The translations under genes and the position numbers were made by a program. 64,000 nucleotides of DNA from Planctomycetota bacterium (GTDB lineage Bacteria; Planctomycetota; J058): assembly GCA_003695705.1 (NCBI GenBank), contig RFHU01000405.1:1-64000 (forward strand). Reading direction: 5' to 3'. A model generated the notes under the pieces. That model saw only the letters and a program-made list of their open reading frames with translations, was not told the origin of the DNA and did not search any database. Below are positions 53,210 through 62,023 of the stretch, piece after piece; the stretch's first letter is position 1; every line of letters starts with the position of its first letter.

Positions 53210-55564
53210 TCAAAAGTCGAGGGCGACCTTCTTCGCCTTCGCGCGTGCCTTGCGAGGCTTGCGCACGACCAGGCCGAGGAACTGTTGCGGGCGCAGGCCG
53301 AGGACGCGGCGGCCGCAGGGGCCGAACTCCACCCCCTCTAGATTGCGCAGGGCGACGCGGTCGCCGAGCAACTCCGCGAAGGACTCGGGGGTGTAGGCGA
53401 TCTTCTCCAGCCGCACGCTTCGGGTGGCCAGGAAGGCACGCAGGGTCTCGAAGAAGGACTGGGTGGTCTGGAGCACTTCGACCCGCCCGTCGAGGCCGAT
53501 CCATTCGCTCACCTGCACGAGGCTCCACTCCAGTCCGAGCGTCGTGGCGACCTGCGCGAGATGCCCGAAGTGGATCGAGTATTCGGCGTGGTCCAAGTGG
53601 TTGGATGGCTCCGGAAAGCGGGTCTGCGAACCGTATTCGGTGACGAGCGCGCGGCCGCCCGGTCTCAGCACCCGCGCCACCTCCTCCAAGAAGGCGAAGG
53701 CCCCTACGTTGACGAAGAACAGTCCGGGGGCGTTGCGGACGTCGAGTCCGTAGCGTCGGACGGCCGCTGCGCCGGGCCCGCCCTCCTCGCCGCCGTCCTC
53801 TTCGATGTCGACTCGCCGTGTCGGAGCCACGCGCAGGTCCGCGATGACCTCGTTGGAGACGAGGAAGTCCACGCTTCCCGTTGCGAGCGGAAGGCGCTCG
53901 GCGTCGCCCCCCACCAGGCGCACGCGGTCGGCGTGGGGGCGTGTCCGTCGTTGCTGAGAGGCGCGCAAGGCGGGCGAGAGGTCCACGATGGCGTAGCGCA
54001 GGCGCCGGAAGAGGCGCGGCGCCTGGATGGCCAGTCCGTCGAGGAAGTCCTTGGCGAAGAAGCCGGTGCCGCCGCCCACCTCCACCGCCTGGAAGACACC
54101 CTCCGCAGCGGGCGGAAGCACCCCCCGCTGCAGCAGTCCGGCCGCGAGGGCGGCGCCGTAGCTGCGGCCCCCGAGGGCCGGGTGCCCGCGGCGCAGCGCG
54201 TGGGAGAGGGTGGTCTCTCGGGCGTCGAACTGCTCGTCGGCGTCGTCGATGCCGACCTTGTGGTAGGTGCGAGTCTCGAATTCCTCCTGCGGGGGGTCCA
54301 CCGCGGATGCCCGCAAGAGCGGATAGGGCATCGTGCTGAGGGCGTAGGGTGGGAGGCCGACCATCTCGTAGGCGTCCTTCGGTCGGGGCAGGAGCTTGAG
54401 CAGTTGCCGGCGGGAGTGGGTCCAGCGCACGATGGTCCGTCGCACCTTGCCCGCGAGGTCCTCGGTGCCCGGGAACTCCCGCTCCAGACGGGCGATGATC
54501 TCGCTCGTGCGCAAGTTGCCTCCGCACATCCGGAACAGGCGACCGGGAAGCGGATCGAGGCGCTCGAGGACCACCTCTCCCTGGCGACGGTCCTTGTAGC
54601 AGAGGCTCACGCCGCCGTCGGGCTCGCGGTAGGAGACGATCCAGGGGCCGCGCAGTGGGTGCCAGTCGCTCACGAAGGCCAGCGGGTCCGACCCCGCGGA
54701 GATGAGCACCAAGTGCGCGACCAAGGTCTCTCGGAAGCTTTCCAGATCTTCGAGCGCAAACTCGGAGGCGAAGACGGTGGTCGCCTCGCTCCAGCGTCGA
54801 GGGACCTGGAAGAAGTCCAAGAAGCCGAGCACCTTCTCGTGCAGGCCGATGATGTCGCCCACGAGGTCGTGGTAGAGGAAGACCTCGGAACCGCGGCGGA
54901 AGAAGGAGAGATGGGGCGAGCAGACCAGCAGCGGGTCGTCTTCGCCGCCCGCGTCGGGTTCCTCGTGCGGTCCCACGTCGGGAACGTCGGCCTCGCCGGC
55001 GTCGATGCGCCGTTCCACCTCGGCGGCCAGTTCCTTGAGTTGCGCGGTGGGCTGGGGCCACGCGGCCTCGGCGAGCGGGACGACGCGGGTCCGCACTCGC
55101 TCCACCAGGGCGCGCTTGGCAGCCTCCGGCTCCCGCGCGCGGAGTAGGGAGCGCAGCTCGTCTGCTTGCTCCGCGAGGAGGATCAGAAGCGCCTCGGGAG
55201 CCGAGGAGGAACGGGCGAGGCCGTCCTCGCCCTCCGCCGCCGCGGCGAGCAGGTCGCAGAGCCGCGCGACGCGCTCGCCAAGGGTCTCGGCTACCTCTTC
55301 GCGCCGGACTCCTTCGCCGCGGGGGAGGACGTCGTGGACCAAAGCGGTTGCGAGGATTTCGGGGTCTCGGACCTCCCACTCGCGAAGCAAGAGCCCGGCG
55401 ACCCGCACGGGGTGGCCGAGGGCCTCGCTCCCGTCGCTGCGACGCTGGCGGTCGTGCGCCTTGCGAGCCAGGCGGAGCGCCGCCTCCAGGAGGGGACGTG
55501 CGTCCAAGAGGCCGGCGCGGGCCACGGCCGTGAAGAGGTCGGCGAGGTCGTCGTCCGCGGACAT
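53210..55564 (-). CDS. HD-domain / PqqD-like / MidA-like methyltransferase fusion protein
   Basis: A 784-residue soluble fusion. Residues 20-110 look like the HD phosphohydrolase of the RelA/SpoT branch (H37, H51, HD at 77-78: RLARKAHDRQRR, GHPVRVAGLLL, ALVHDVL). No synthetase domain follows. Residues about 218-395 contain SPHLSFFRRGSEVFLYHDLV and a winged-helix ending (LRTSEIIARLEREFPG) like PqqD-type peptide-binding domains. Residues about 430-780 form a SAM-dependent methyltransferase with AVEVGGGTGFF (494-503) and SNEVIADL, closest to MidA/NDUFAF7-like enzymes. I know no family with this order. The basic tail (RKPRKARAKAKK) is unusual. Confidence 0.72.
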   Translation of the reverse strand: MSADDDLADLFTAVARAGLLDARPLLEAALRLARKAHDRQRRSDGSEALGHPVRVAGLLLREWEVRDPEILATALVHDVLPRGEGVRREEVAETLGERVARLCDLLAAAAEGEDGLARSSSAPEALLILLAEQADELRSLLRAREPEAAKRALVERVRTRVVPLAEAAWPQPTAQLKELAAEVERRIDAGEADVPDVGPHEEPDAGGEDDPLLVCSPHLSFFRRGSEVFLYHDLVGDIIGLHEKVLGFLDFFQVPRRWSEATTVFASEFALEDLESFRETLVAHLVLISAGSDPLAFVSDWHPLRGPWIVSYREPDGGVSLCYKDRRQGEVVLERLDPLPGRLFRMCGGNLRTSEIIARLEREFPGTEDLAGKVRRTIVRWTHSRRQLLKLLPRPKDAYEMVGLPPYALSTMPYPLLRASAVDPPQEEFETRTYHKVGIDDADEQFDARETTLSHALRRGHPALGGRSYGAALAAGLLQRGVLPPAAEGVFQAVEVGGGTGFFAKDFLDGLAIQAPRLFRRLRYAIVDLSPALRASQQRRTRPHADRVRLVGGDAERLPLATGSVDFLVSNEVIADLRVAPTRRVDIEEDGGEEGGPGAAAVRRYGLDVRNAPGLFFVNVGAFAFLEEVARVLRPGGRALVTEYGSQTRFPEPSNHLDHAEYSIHFGHLAQVATTLGLEWSLVQVSEWIGLDGRVEVLQTTQSFFETLRAFLATRSVRLEKIAYTPESFAELLGDRVALRNLEGVEFGPCGRRVLGLRPQQFLGLVVRKPRKARAKAKKVALDF

Positions 55565-55636
55565 GGGCGGAGTCTACACCACACCGCGTGCCTCGTCCCC
55601 GCGGGCGCCGCCTGCCCCGAAGGCCGCGGACGACAG

Positions 55637-58600
55637 TCAGTAGGCCACGATGCGCAGCTTGCGGACCCGGCCGGAGGCGTCGTCCCCGAAGCGCAGGGAC
55701 GGATACACCGAGCGGGTGGGGAGGCGGCTCGGGCCCGTCAGCCAGAGACCGTCGACGACGACCTGGGCGACCTTGGCGTCGAGGTCGATCCAGCACACCC
55801 CCTTGCGGACGGCATCTGCGCCCACGGGCAAGATCCAGCTCAGCTGAGCCGGCTTGCGCCCACCCGGCCGCACCCCGAGTTGGAAGCGCAGCTCGGTGCC
55901 CTCGCGGCATTCGTATTCGAACTCGATCTTGCCCCGTTCGAGGCCCCGCGTGGACCAGAGCACGCCGCCCTTGGGGGCCTCGAGGCCGCGGCCGCCGGGC
56001 CTCCATTCGCCGTGGAGGACCAGTCCGCGCTCGTCCCGCGCGGCTGCGTCCAACAGGATCCGCGCGCCGCGCCCGGGCCGCGTGTTCGCCTCTTGCTCGC
56101 GAAGGAGCAGGTCGCGCGCCACCAGTCGCCTTCGCAGCAAGGGCGCCTTCGCGGCGCCCTGCTTGGGCCATTCGAGTTGCAACTCGGTGACGCGCAGGTG
56201 GGCCTTCGAGCCGACCCCGAAGCGCGGCTTCCGCGGGCGCAGGTTCCGGAAGGCATTCGCGGGCACCTCGAGGTCCTTGGGCCCGATGCGGAACACCCGC
56301 GCGCCCTCCTTGACGTCGAATTCGATTCGCTTGGCCTTGGTCATTTTGCGGGAGCCTTGCTCCTCGACGAGCTTGCGCCGACCCAAGAAGACTTGCCACG
56401 TTGCATCGGGGTCGACCTCCTGCCGCAGGTCTCCCAGGAACACCTCGATCAAGTCCTCGTCCCGCGAAGAGAGCTCCGCGCTGGCCCGCTCCGGCAGGTA
56501 GTCCTCGAGGGAGAGGGACAATCGACCGTTCTCGAGTACGACGGCGCCGCTCTGGCGCACGGCGCCGAAGGGGCGCTTGGGATCGACCGGCTCGATGTCG
56601 AAGTCGCCAACCTCCTCCCCGCGGAAGCGCCACCGCAAGAACCCCTTGCGGAGCTTTGCGGCGAAGAGGTCTTCCCCGTCGCGACGCAGCTCGCTCACGC
56701 GATCGATCCACTGCTCTCGTTTGCTCCGCCAGGCGCGGGTCTGTCCGTGATCGCGCACGTAGGCCTCGAGTCCGCGCAAGAGCGAGCTGTCCTTCTTCTT
56801 TTCCAGCGCGCGCCACTCGTTTTCGGCGTCCTTCTCGGCTGCGTCGTCGAGTTCGTTCCGCAAGGCTTTCAGCCAGGCGATGGTTTCGCGGCGCCGCTTC
56901 GCCGCGGGGAGGGATCCTGCCTCGTCGAGGTGGCGGGAGCGATCCGCTCCTCGGTAGAGCTCGAGGAGACCGAGCGCGTAGTGGACGGCGCTCAGGTCGC
57001 CCTCTCCCTCCTTCTTCGTGCCGCGTCCCAGGACGATGGCCTCTAGGTCTTCGAGCTCGAGCGCGAAGGGGTCGACGAGCGCGCTCGCGTCGCGCCCGCG
57101 CAGGAGCAGGAGGTCGTCCTCGCGGACCTGCAGTTCTTGGATCGAGAAGCGGTCGCCTTCGTAGAAGGAGGCGCGGCGGAGGCGTCGCGAGTCCTCTCGG
57201 AGACTCTCTGCGATCAGGCGCCGGAGCTTCGCGAGGGTCTCCATGTCTTCTTCGACCTCGCGCACCAGTGCGCTGATCCCGCGGACGTCGGGGTCGCGGA
57301 CGATGTCCTTGAGGGCGGTGCGGGCGCGCGCGAAGTCGCCGACGGCCATTGCAGGCCACACGTCGCCGTCCAGCCGACCGCGGACGGCGCGTTTGGTGTC
57401 CAGGGTTCCGTTGGCGGCGCGTGCCCGGGCCGCCCCCGCAGCGGCCTTGGCCTCGGGGGGCCTGAGCGCAAGCAGCGCAGCCTCCCGAGGAGTGCGCGCC
57501 GCTTGCTCCTCGGTTGCCCGTTCGGAGCCCTCCTCCGAGCTCTTCGCGGCGGCTGCGTTCTCGGCCGGCCTGCGCGTTGGCGGTGGCTCGTCCCTCCCTT
57601 CGCGCGGCTTTTCCTCCTCGGTGGGCTTGGCTCCGATCCGACGCCCCTCGTCGTCCACCGCCGAGGAGCTTCCCCCCGCGCGCGGAGACGCGGGAGGTTC
57701 CTCGTTCTTCGCGGGCGCGGGCCTCGCCGTGGAGGGGGGGGGATCCACTCGTGCGGCTGTGCGCAGCGGCCTCCGCCGGCGTCGTCTCGGTGGCTCGTCG
57801 CCGGAGAGAGCCAGGTAGACGAGCGCGGGGAACAGGACCGCGGCGGCCGCGCCCGCTCCGATCAGGGCCGATCGGTTGCGCGTGGCCCAACGCCGCAGGG
57901 AGCCGGCGGCGCCGGTCACTCCTTTGGCCCCACCCACGCCGAAGCCCTTGCGGTGTCGGATCAAGTCGGCGAGCAAGTCGTTTGCACTCTGGTAGCGCCG
58001 CTCGGGATCCTTCTCCAGTGCCTTGAGCACCATTCCATCGATGTCGGGATGCAGGCTCTTCTTGATCGAGGTCGGCAGGGGAGGGTCCGTGTTCAGGATG
58101 TTGGTGCCGACTTCGGCGGCGGTCTCCCCCTGGAAGGGGCGCTGCCCGGTGGTGATCTCGTAGAGGATGACGCCCAGGGAGAAGACGTCGGCGCGCTGGT
58201 CGATGTGCTTGGCGCTGCGGAGTTGCTCGGGCGCCATGTAGTAGGGCGTTCCCAGGGCGGAGCCGGTGCGGGTCATGCCGATGCCCTGGTCCATGATCTT
58301 GGCCAAGCCGAAGTCGAGGACGTGCCCCCGACCGGCCTTGTCCACGATCACGTTCTGAGGTTTGAGGTCGCGGTGGATGACGTTCCGCTCGTGGGCGTGG
58401 GCCATGGCCTCGCAGATGTCGAAGAAGACCTGCATCTTCTCGTGGGGTTCGAGTTCTCCTTCCTCGAGGAGGGTTTCGAAGTCGCGGCCTTCGACGTAGT
58501 CCATGGCGTACCAGTCGAAATTGCCTACTCGTCCGTAGTCGTGGACTCCGACGATGCGCTCGTGCTCCAGCCGCCGCATGGCTTCGACTTCGCGGCGAAA

Positions 58601-59437
58601 ACGCTGGCGTCGCCGGTCGGATCCCTTGTCGTCTCCTCCCAACAGGACCTTGACCGCGTAGTGTTCGTCGCTGCCCTGCTTGCGCGCCTTGTAGATGACC
58701 CCCATCCCGCCGCGCCCGATGAGCTTGACGAGCTCGTAGTTGCCGATGACCTCCCCCGGTTCGGGTTCGCGACGGGCCTGCCCGCCATCGGCCGAGGCGC
58801 TCATGATGAAGTCTGCCCGGGGATCGCGTTCGGAGGGGACGGGGTCGGGCGGTGCGAGCTCCAGCCCCGCGGCGGCGTCCGGGGTCTGGCTGGCGGCGGG
58901 GGTGGACTCGAGCAGCGAAGGAGGCGCCTCGTAGGGCGGCGTGTCGGGGTGGACGCCCGCCTCGTCGGAGAGCATCAGGGGGGAGTCCTCGTCGAGGGAC
59001 TCCTCGAGGGAGCCGGGGGCCAACACCCCTTCGAAGCCCGAGGTCTGGGCGCAGGGGTCGCCCCCGCGCGAGGACGGCGCGAGCGCCTGAGGGGTTGCCG
59101 CGGCCCAGGCCGCCGACGCGTTCGGCGTCGAGGCCGAGGCCGGGGGAGGGCTCCCCCAGGCGTTCGGAGTCGAGGCCGAGGGGGGAGTCGCCAACGCGTT
59201 CGGTGCCGGGGACGAGAGGGCGCCTTCGAGGGGCAAGCTGGCTTGGAGCCGCTGGTAGGCGGCCGGGTCGATGACCCCTCGGGAGAGCAGGAGCTGGGTG
59301 AAGGACGCCCTTACTCCTCTCTGCAGGTAGTGCGTGTATTCCTGGTAGAGGCGGCGCGCGGTCGGCTGGTCGGAGAGGCCGAGGCGTACGACTTCGCGGG
59401 CGACGGCGGCGGCGTGCTGTGCGAAGGGAGGGTCCAT
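55637..59437 (-). CDS. Very large membrane-anchored Ser/Thr protein kinase
   Basis: Of 1,266 residues, an N-terminal helical module (1-70; LSRGVIDPAAYQRLQASL) leads to a Pro/Ser/Ala-rich spacer with repeated ASTPNA units. The PknB-type kinase lies at about 233-500, with GRGGMG (241-246), K263, HRDLKPQN (355-362), DFG (375-377) and APE (402-404), so it should be active. After a membrane helix at about 524-544 comes a long Arg/Glu/Pro-rich stretch. An outer region of about 600 residues mixes helix (590-900) and beta structure (950-1,266). The C-terminal beta region resembles a concanavalin-like sugar/peptide-binding fold, but I cannot name it. Confidence 0.89.
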   Translation of the reverse strand: MDPPFAQHAAAVAREVVRLGLSDQPTARRLYQEYTHYLQRGVRASFTQLLLSRGVIDPAAYQRLQASLPLEGALSSPAPNALATPPSASTPNAWGSPPPASASTPNASAAWAAATPQALAPSSRGGDPCAQTSGFEGVLAPGSLEESLDEDSPLMLSDEAGVHPDTPPYEAPPSLLESTPAASQTPDAAAGLELAPPDPVPSERDPRADFIMSASADGGQARREPEPGEVIGNYELVKLIGRGGMGVIYKARKQGSDEHYAVKVLLGGDDKGSDRRRQRFRREVEAMRRLEHERIVGVHDYGRVGNFDWYAMDYVEGRDFETLLEEGELEPHEKMQVFFDICEAMAHAHERNVIHRDLKPQNVIVDKAGRGHVLDFGLAKIMDQGIGMTRTGSALGTPYYMAPEQLRSAKHIDQRADVFSLGVILYEITTGQRPFQGETAAEVGTNILNTDPPLPTSIKKSLHPDIDGMVLKALEKDPERRYQSANDLLADLIRHRKGFGVGGAKGVTGAAGSLRRWATRNRSALIGAGAAAAVLFPALVYLALSGDEPPRRRRRRPLRTAARVDPPPSTARPAPAKNEEPPASPRAGGSSSAVDDEGRRIGAKPTEEEKPREGRDEPPPTRRPAENAAAAKSSEEGSERATEEQAARTPREAALLALRPPEAKAAAGAARARAANGTLDTKRAVRGRLDGDVWPAMAVGDFARARTALKDIVRDPDVRGISALVREVEEDMETLAKLRRLIAESLREDSRRLRRASFYEGDRFSIQELQVREDDLLLLRGRDASALVDPFALELEDLEAIVLGRGTKKEGEGDLSAVHYALGLLELYRGADRSRHLDEAGSLPAAKRRRETIAWLKALRNELDDAAEKDAENEWRALEKKKDSSLLRGLEAYVRDHGQTRAWRSKREQWIDRVSELRRDGEDLFAAKLRKGFLRWRFRGEEVGDFDIEPVDPKRPFGAVRQSGAVVLENGRLSLSLEDYLPERASAELSSRDEDLIEVFLGDLRQEVDPDATWQVFLGRRKLVEEQGSRKMTKAKRIEFDVKEGARVFRIGPKDLEVPANAFRNLRPRKPRFGVGSKAHLRVTELQLEWPKQGAAKAPLLRRRLVARDLLLREQEANTRPGRGARILLDAAARDERGLVLHGEWRPGGRGLEAPKGGVLWSTRGLERGKIEFEYECREGTELRFQLGVRPGGRKPAQLSWILPVGADAVRKGVCWIDLDAKVAQVVVDGLWLTGPSRLPTRSVYPSLRFGDDASGRVRKLRIVAY

Positions 59438-59587
59438 GACTCCTTAGGATGAACTGTAGCGGTGGGGTCCGTTGCTGCGCAAGCGGTGCCCGTGTGCCCT
59501 CGGCCCGGAGCGTTCCCGGTGCGGGAGGAGGCCGGACGGGGGAGGGGCGCAAGCCCTCACTGCTTCGCCGCCGGCGGGATCGTGCTC

Positions 59588-59611
59588 GCAGGGGAGTTCG
59601 AACTCCCCTGC
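59588..59611. terminator. Perfect 24-base palindrome between two minus-strand genes
   Basis: Positions 59,588-59,611 read identically on both strands. They can form a ten-base-pair stem closed by a four-base loop. It lies about 54 bases after the stop of the acidic protein gene and 150 bases before the kinase start. A GC-rich hairpin terminator is the simplest reading, but there is no T-run. A dimeric repressor site for the kinase gene is an alternative. Confidence 0.45.
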
Positions 59612-59664
59612 TGCGCAACCGCGAGAAGGACTCTGGGAAGCGGCGACGACGTGTTCCGCTTCGC

Positions 59665-61074
59665 TCAGGCCTCCCGGGTGCTCTCGGGCTCGCTCCCTTC
59701 GTGCTCCTCGCCGACGAGCCGCGAGACGTCCCAGGCTCCCGAGCTGGTTTCGAAGAAGCCGAGTGCCTCCTGTACTTCGGAGGAGCGGAGTTCGGTGGTA
59801 ATGGCCTCGTCCTCCGCATCGGCGTCGAGGGAGCGCGCGGCTTCGATCATGGCCCGCACCTCGTCGGCTCGTAGCCGGCGCGTACGGTCGAAGTGGTCGA
59901 GAACCTCCTCGAGGTCTTCGTCGGCGAGGTCCTCGTCGGCGAGGTCCTCCTCGGAGAGGTCTTCGGCGGCGGCCGAGATGGCGCGCAGCGCGGCCGTGAC
60001 CGATCCTGCCTCCTCGGTGGCGGGGAAGACGCTGCCCGTTGGGGCATCTCCGTCGGCGTCGTCGTCGTCGGTGGCGTCGGCGTCGTCCTCGTCGTCGTCG
60101 TCCGTGAGGCCGTCGTCCGCATCCGCGTCGTCGTCGTCGTCCGCGGCGTCGTCGCCGGCCACGGCCTCCGCGGCGTCCTCGAGTTCTGCATCGTCGAGTT
60201 CCTCGGCGTCGTCGAGTTCCTCGTCGGCGGCGAGTACCAGGGCCTCTTCCTCGTCCGCCAGGATCTCGTCGGGAAGGTCTTCGACCGCTCCGCCGTAGGG
60301 GAGGCCGGCTTCGTGCGCGTGCAGGAGCCAGGCGGTGAAGGACTCGAGCTCTTCGGGCTTGAGGAAGAGGATGTCGGTGTGCTCGTGACGCGCCAGGAGG
60401 CGCCGGGTCCCCGGAGGCACCATGACCCCTTCGGGGGCGTGGGCGACCAGGAGGGAGACGAGCCCGAGGTAGTTCTGCAGGGCGTTGCGGCTGCGGCCGG
60501 GCAGGTGGGCGTAGATGCCCGTGGTGTCGTGGCGCACGCGGAAGAGCTCGGGTCCTTCGAGGAGAAGGTCCACACCGAGTCGCAGGCGCACGCGCTCTCG
60601 GTCCTCGTAGAGTTCGATGCCTGCACGCAGCTTGTTGACCTCCGGAGTGGTTGCGCTCGTGGCGCGGAGCGGGAGGGCGTCGGATTCGTCGCTGCCCGAC
60701 TCGGAGCGGACCGCGAAGGCGTTGACGGCGACGACCTCTTCCCAGGGGACCTCGCGGGGCGGCTTGAAACGGACCCCCAGCCGGAGCCCCTGCGGACCGA
60801 CCTCCACGTGGCCGGCGCGTTTGGCGCGCGGGGGCGTCCGCAGACGCTCGACGATGAAGCTTCCTAGGCCCAGGCGCGCCAGCCCGCGCATGATGCGTCG
60901 GGCGTAGGGCGCGGGAACGTCGCGGACGACCACGCCGTGTCCGTAGCGGACCGTGAGCGCCGCGTCGGCTTCCGGGCAGCCGAGGACTTCGGCGACCACA
61001 CGAGCCACTCGGAGCAGGTCGGCGACGAGGACTTCGGGATCGTCGAGGAGGAGGCTCGCGCGGCGCTTGCTCAT
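59665..61074 (-). CDS. Unknown protein with a very acidic Asp/Glu tract
   Basis: A 469-residue protein that I do not recognise. The N-terminal 260 residues are globular, mixed alpha/beta (VADLLRVARVVAEVLGCPEA, VPWEEVVAVNAFAV, IYAHLPGRSRNALQNYL), with no signal peptide. Residues about 265-360 are nearly all Asp, Glu and Ala, including runs of four and more Asp. The C-terminal 100 residues are charged helix with repeated LADEDLADED. No catalytic motif is visible. Similar acidic tails occur on the 653-residue and 409-residue unknown proteins in this part, so it may be a lineage habit. Confidence 0.7.
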   Translation of the reverse strand: MSKRRASLLLDDPEVLVADLLRVARVVAEVLGCPEADAALTVRYGHGVVVRDVPAPYARRIMRGLARLGLGSFIVERLRTPPRAKRAGHVEVGPQGLRLGVRFKPPREVPWEEVVAVNAFAVRSESGSDESDALPLRATSATTPEVNKLRAGIELYEDRERVRLRLGVDLLLEGPELFRVRHDTTGIYAHLPGRSRNALQNYLGLVSLLVAHAPEGVMVPPGTRRLLARHEHTDILFLKPEELESFTAWLLHAHEAGLPYGGAVEDLPDEILADEEEALVLAADEELDDAEELDDAELEDAAEAVAGDDAADDDDDADADDGLTDDDDEDDADATDDDDADGDAPTGSVFPATEEAGSVTAALRAISAAAEDLSEEDLADEDLADEDLEEVLDHFDRTRRLRADEVRAMIEAARSLDADAEDEAITTELRSSEVQEALGFFETSSGAWDVSRLVGEEHEGSEPESTREA

Positions 61075-61140
61075 GAGGCTCGCATCCTACGGAGTGGCCG
61101 GGCGCCCCGCTACGGGGAAGGTTCGCCCGCTCGGGCCGAC

Positions 61141-61887
61141 TCACTCGTGAGAGAACACGAGCACGTAGATGTCGTAGATGGCATGGGTGTAGACCGCGAT
61201 CGCGAACCCCCGCACCGCGAAGATCAGACAGAACAAGGCCCCGGCGAGGAAGCGGAAGATGAAGGAGAAGAGGCGGAAGCTCTCGGGTCCCGCGTAGTGC
61301 GCGAGGGAGAAGAGGAAGGAGGAGAAGACGACCGCTCCCAGCGCCGCCGCTCGTTCGGGGACGAACTTCCCCAGCGCCCAGGTCAGCAAGGAGAAGAGTC
61401 CGAGGCGGAACACGAGCTCTTCGTTGACCCCTGCGCCCAAGGAGACGAACACGCGTCCGAAGAGCCCCAGCTCTGCGTGTCCGGTCTGCAGCCCGGGCGG
61501 AACGGGAAGGTAGCTCATGACGAACAGGATGACCGTTCCCAGGAGGAGGGCGTAGACGGTGGCTTCGAGGAGGACGCCCACGACCACGCGGGGGTCGAAG
61601 CGTCCCTTGTGGCGCGCGTAGAGGTAGCCGAGCACCCCGGCCAAGAAGAGGAGCCCGTTGAAGACGAGCAGCCCTCGAACCCCCCACTGGCGGAGGAGGA
61701 CGACCGTGACGAAGTCGACGCCGTTGATCGTCTTGCCGCGGGTCAGGAACAGGCCGACCTCGTAGACCAAGAGCAGGGGCAAGACCAAGAGCAAGGAATT
61801 GCCGAGATCCCGCGTCTGCGCGAAGTAGGACGCCGGACCCGCCGCTGCGGACTCCGCCGTCGACGCTTCCGTCCGCTCCTCGCTCAT
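61141..61887 (-). CDS. CPBP-family intramembrane metalloprotease (CAAX protease-like)
   Basis: The 248 residues form about seven membrane helices. The family motifs are present: EExxxR as E156-E157 to R161 (GVNEELVFRLGLF), H197 in LFSLAHYAG, and H235 in VYTHAIYD. CPBP members cleave peptide bonds in the membrane or act in bacteriocin self-protection. No toxin gene is adjacent, so a housekeeping envelope role is more likely. The ATG at 61,887 is 136 bases from the divergent murQ. Confidence 0.88.
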   Translation of the reverse strand: MSEERTEASTAESAAAGPASYFAQTRDLGNSLLLVLPLLLVYEVGLFLTRGKTINGVDFVTVVLLRQWGVRGLLVFNGLLFLAGVLGYLYARHKGRFDPRVVVGVLLEATVYALLLGTVILFVMSYLPVPPGLQTGHAELGLFGRVFVSLGAGVNEELVFRLGLFSLLTWALGKFVPERAAALGAVVFSSFLFSLAHYAGPESFRLFSFIFRFLAGALFCLIFAVRGFAIAVYTHAIYDIYVLVFSHE

Positions 61888-62023
61888 GCCTCGAAGCTAC
61901 CCGATGGCTGCCCGAACGGCCCAGGGAAAGCGCCCGCGGCTCGCGCGTACGACTCCGCGCCCCAGCCTTCGCCGCGGGGCGGGAAGCGGCCCCCCTCGTC
62001 GGCGGATGGCCCTCGCTGGTAGC

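Noticed and set aside
59588-59611. GGAGTTCGAACTCC looked like the T-arm of a tRNA
   Set aside because: The loop would be one base short with proper pairing, and no acceptor, D or anticodon arms could be found on either strand; it is a plain palindrome.
53052-59819. A 2,255-codon open frame on the minus strand, and similar very long frames such as 33,957-39,038 (+) and 30,816-34,691 (-)
   Set aside because: In DNA this GC-rich, stop codons are rare in the wrong frames. These frames are Arg/Pro/Gly-rich, span several unrelated genes, and contain real gene segments only where a true gene shares the frame.
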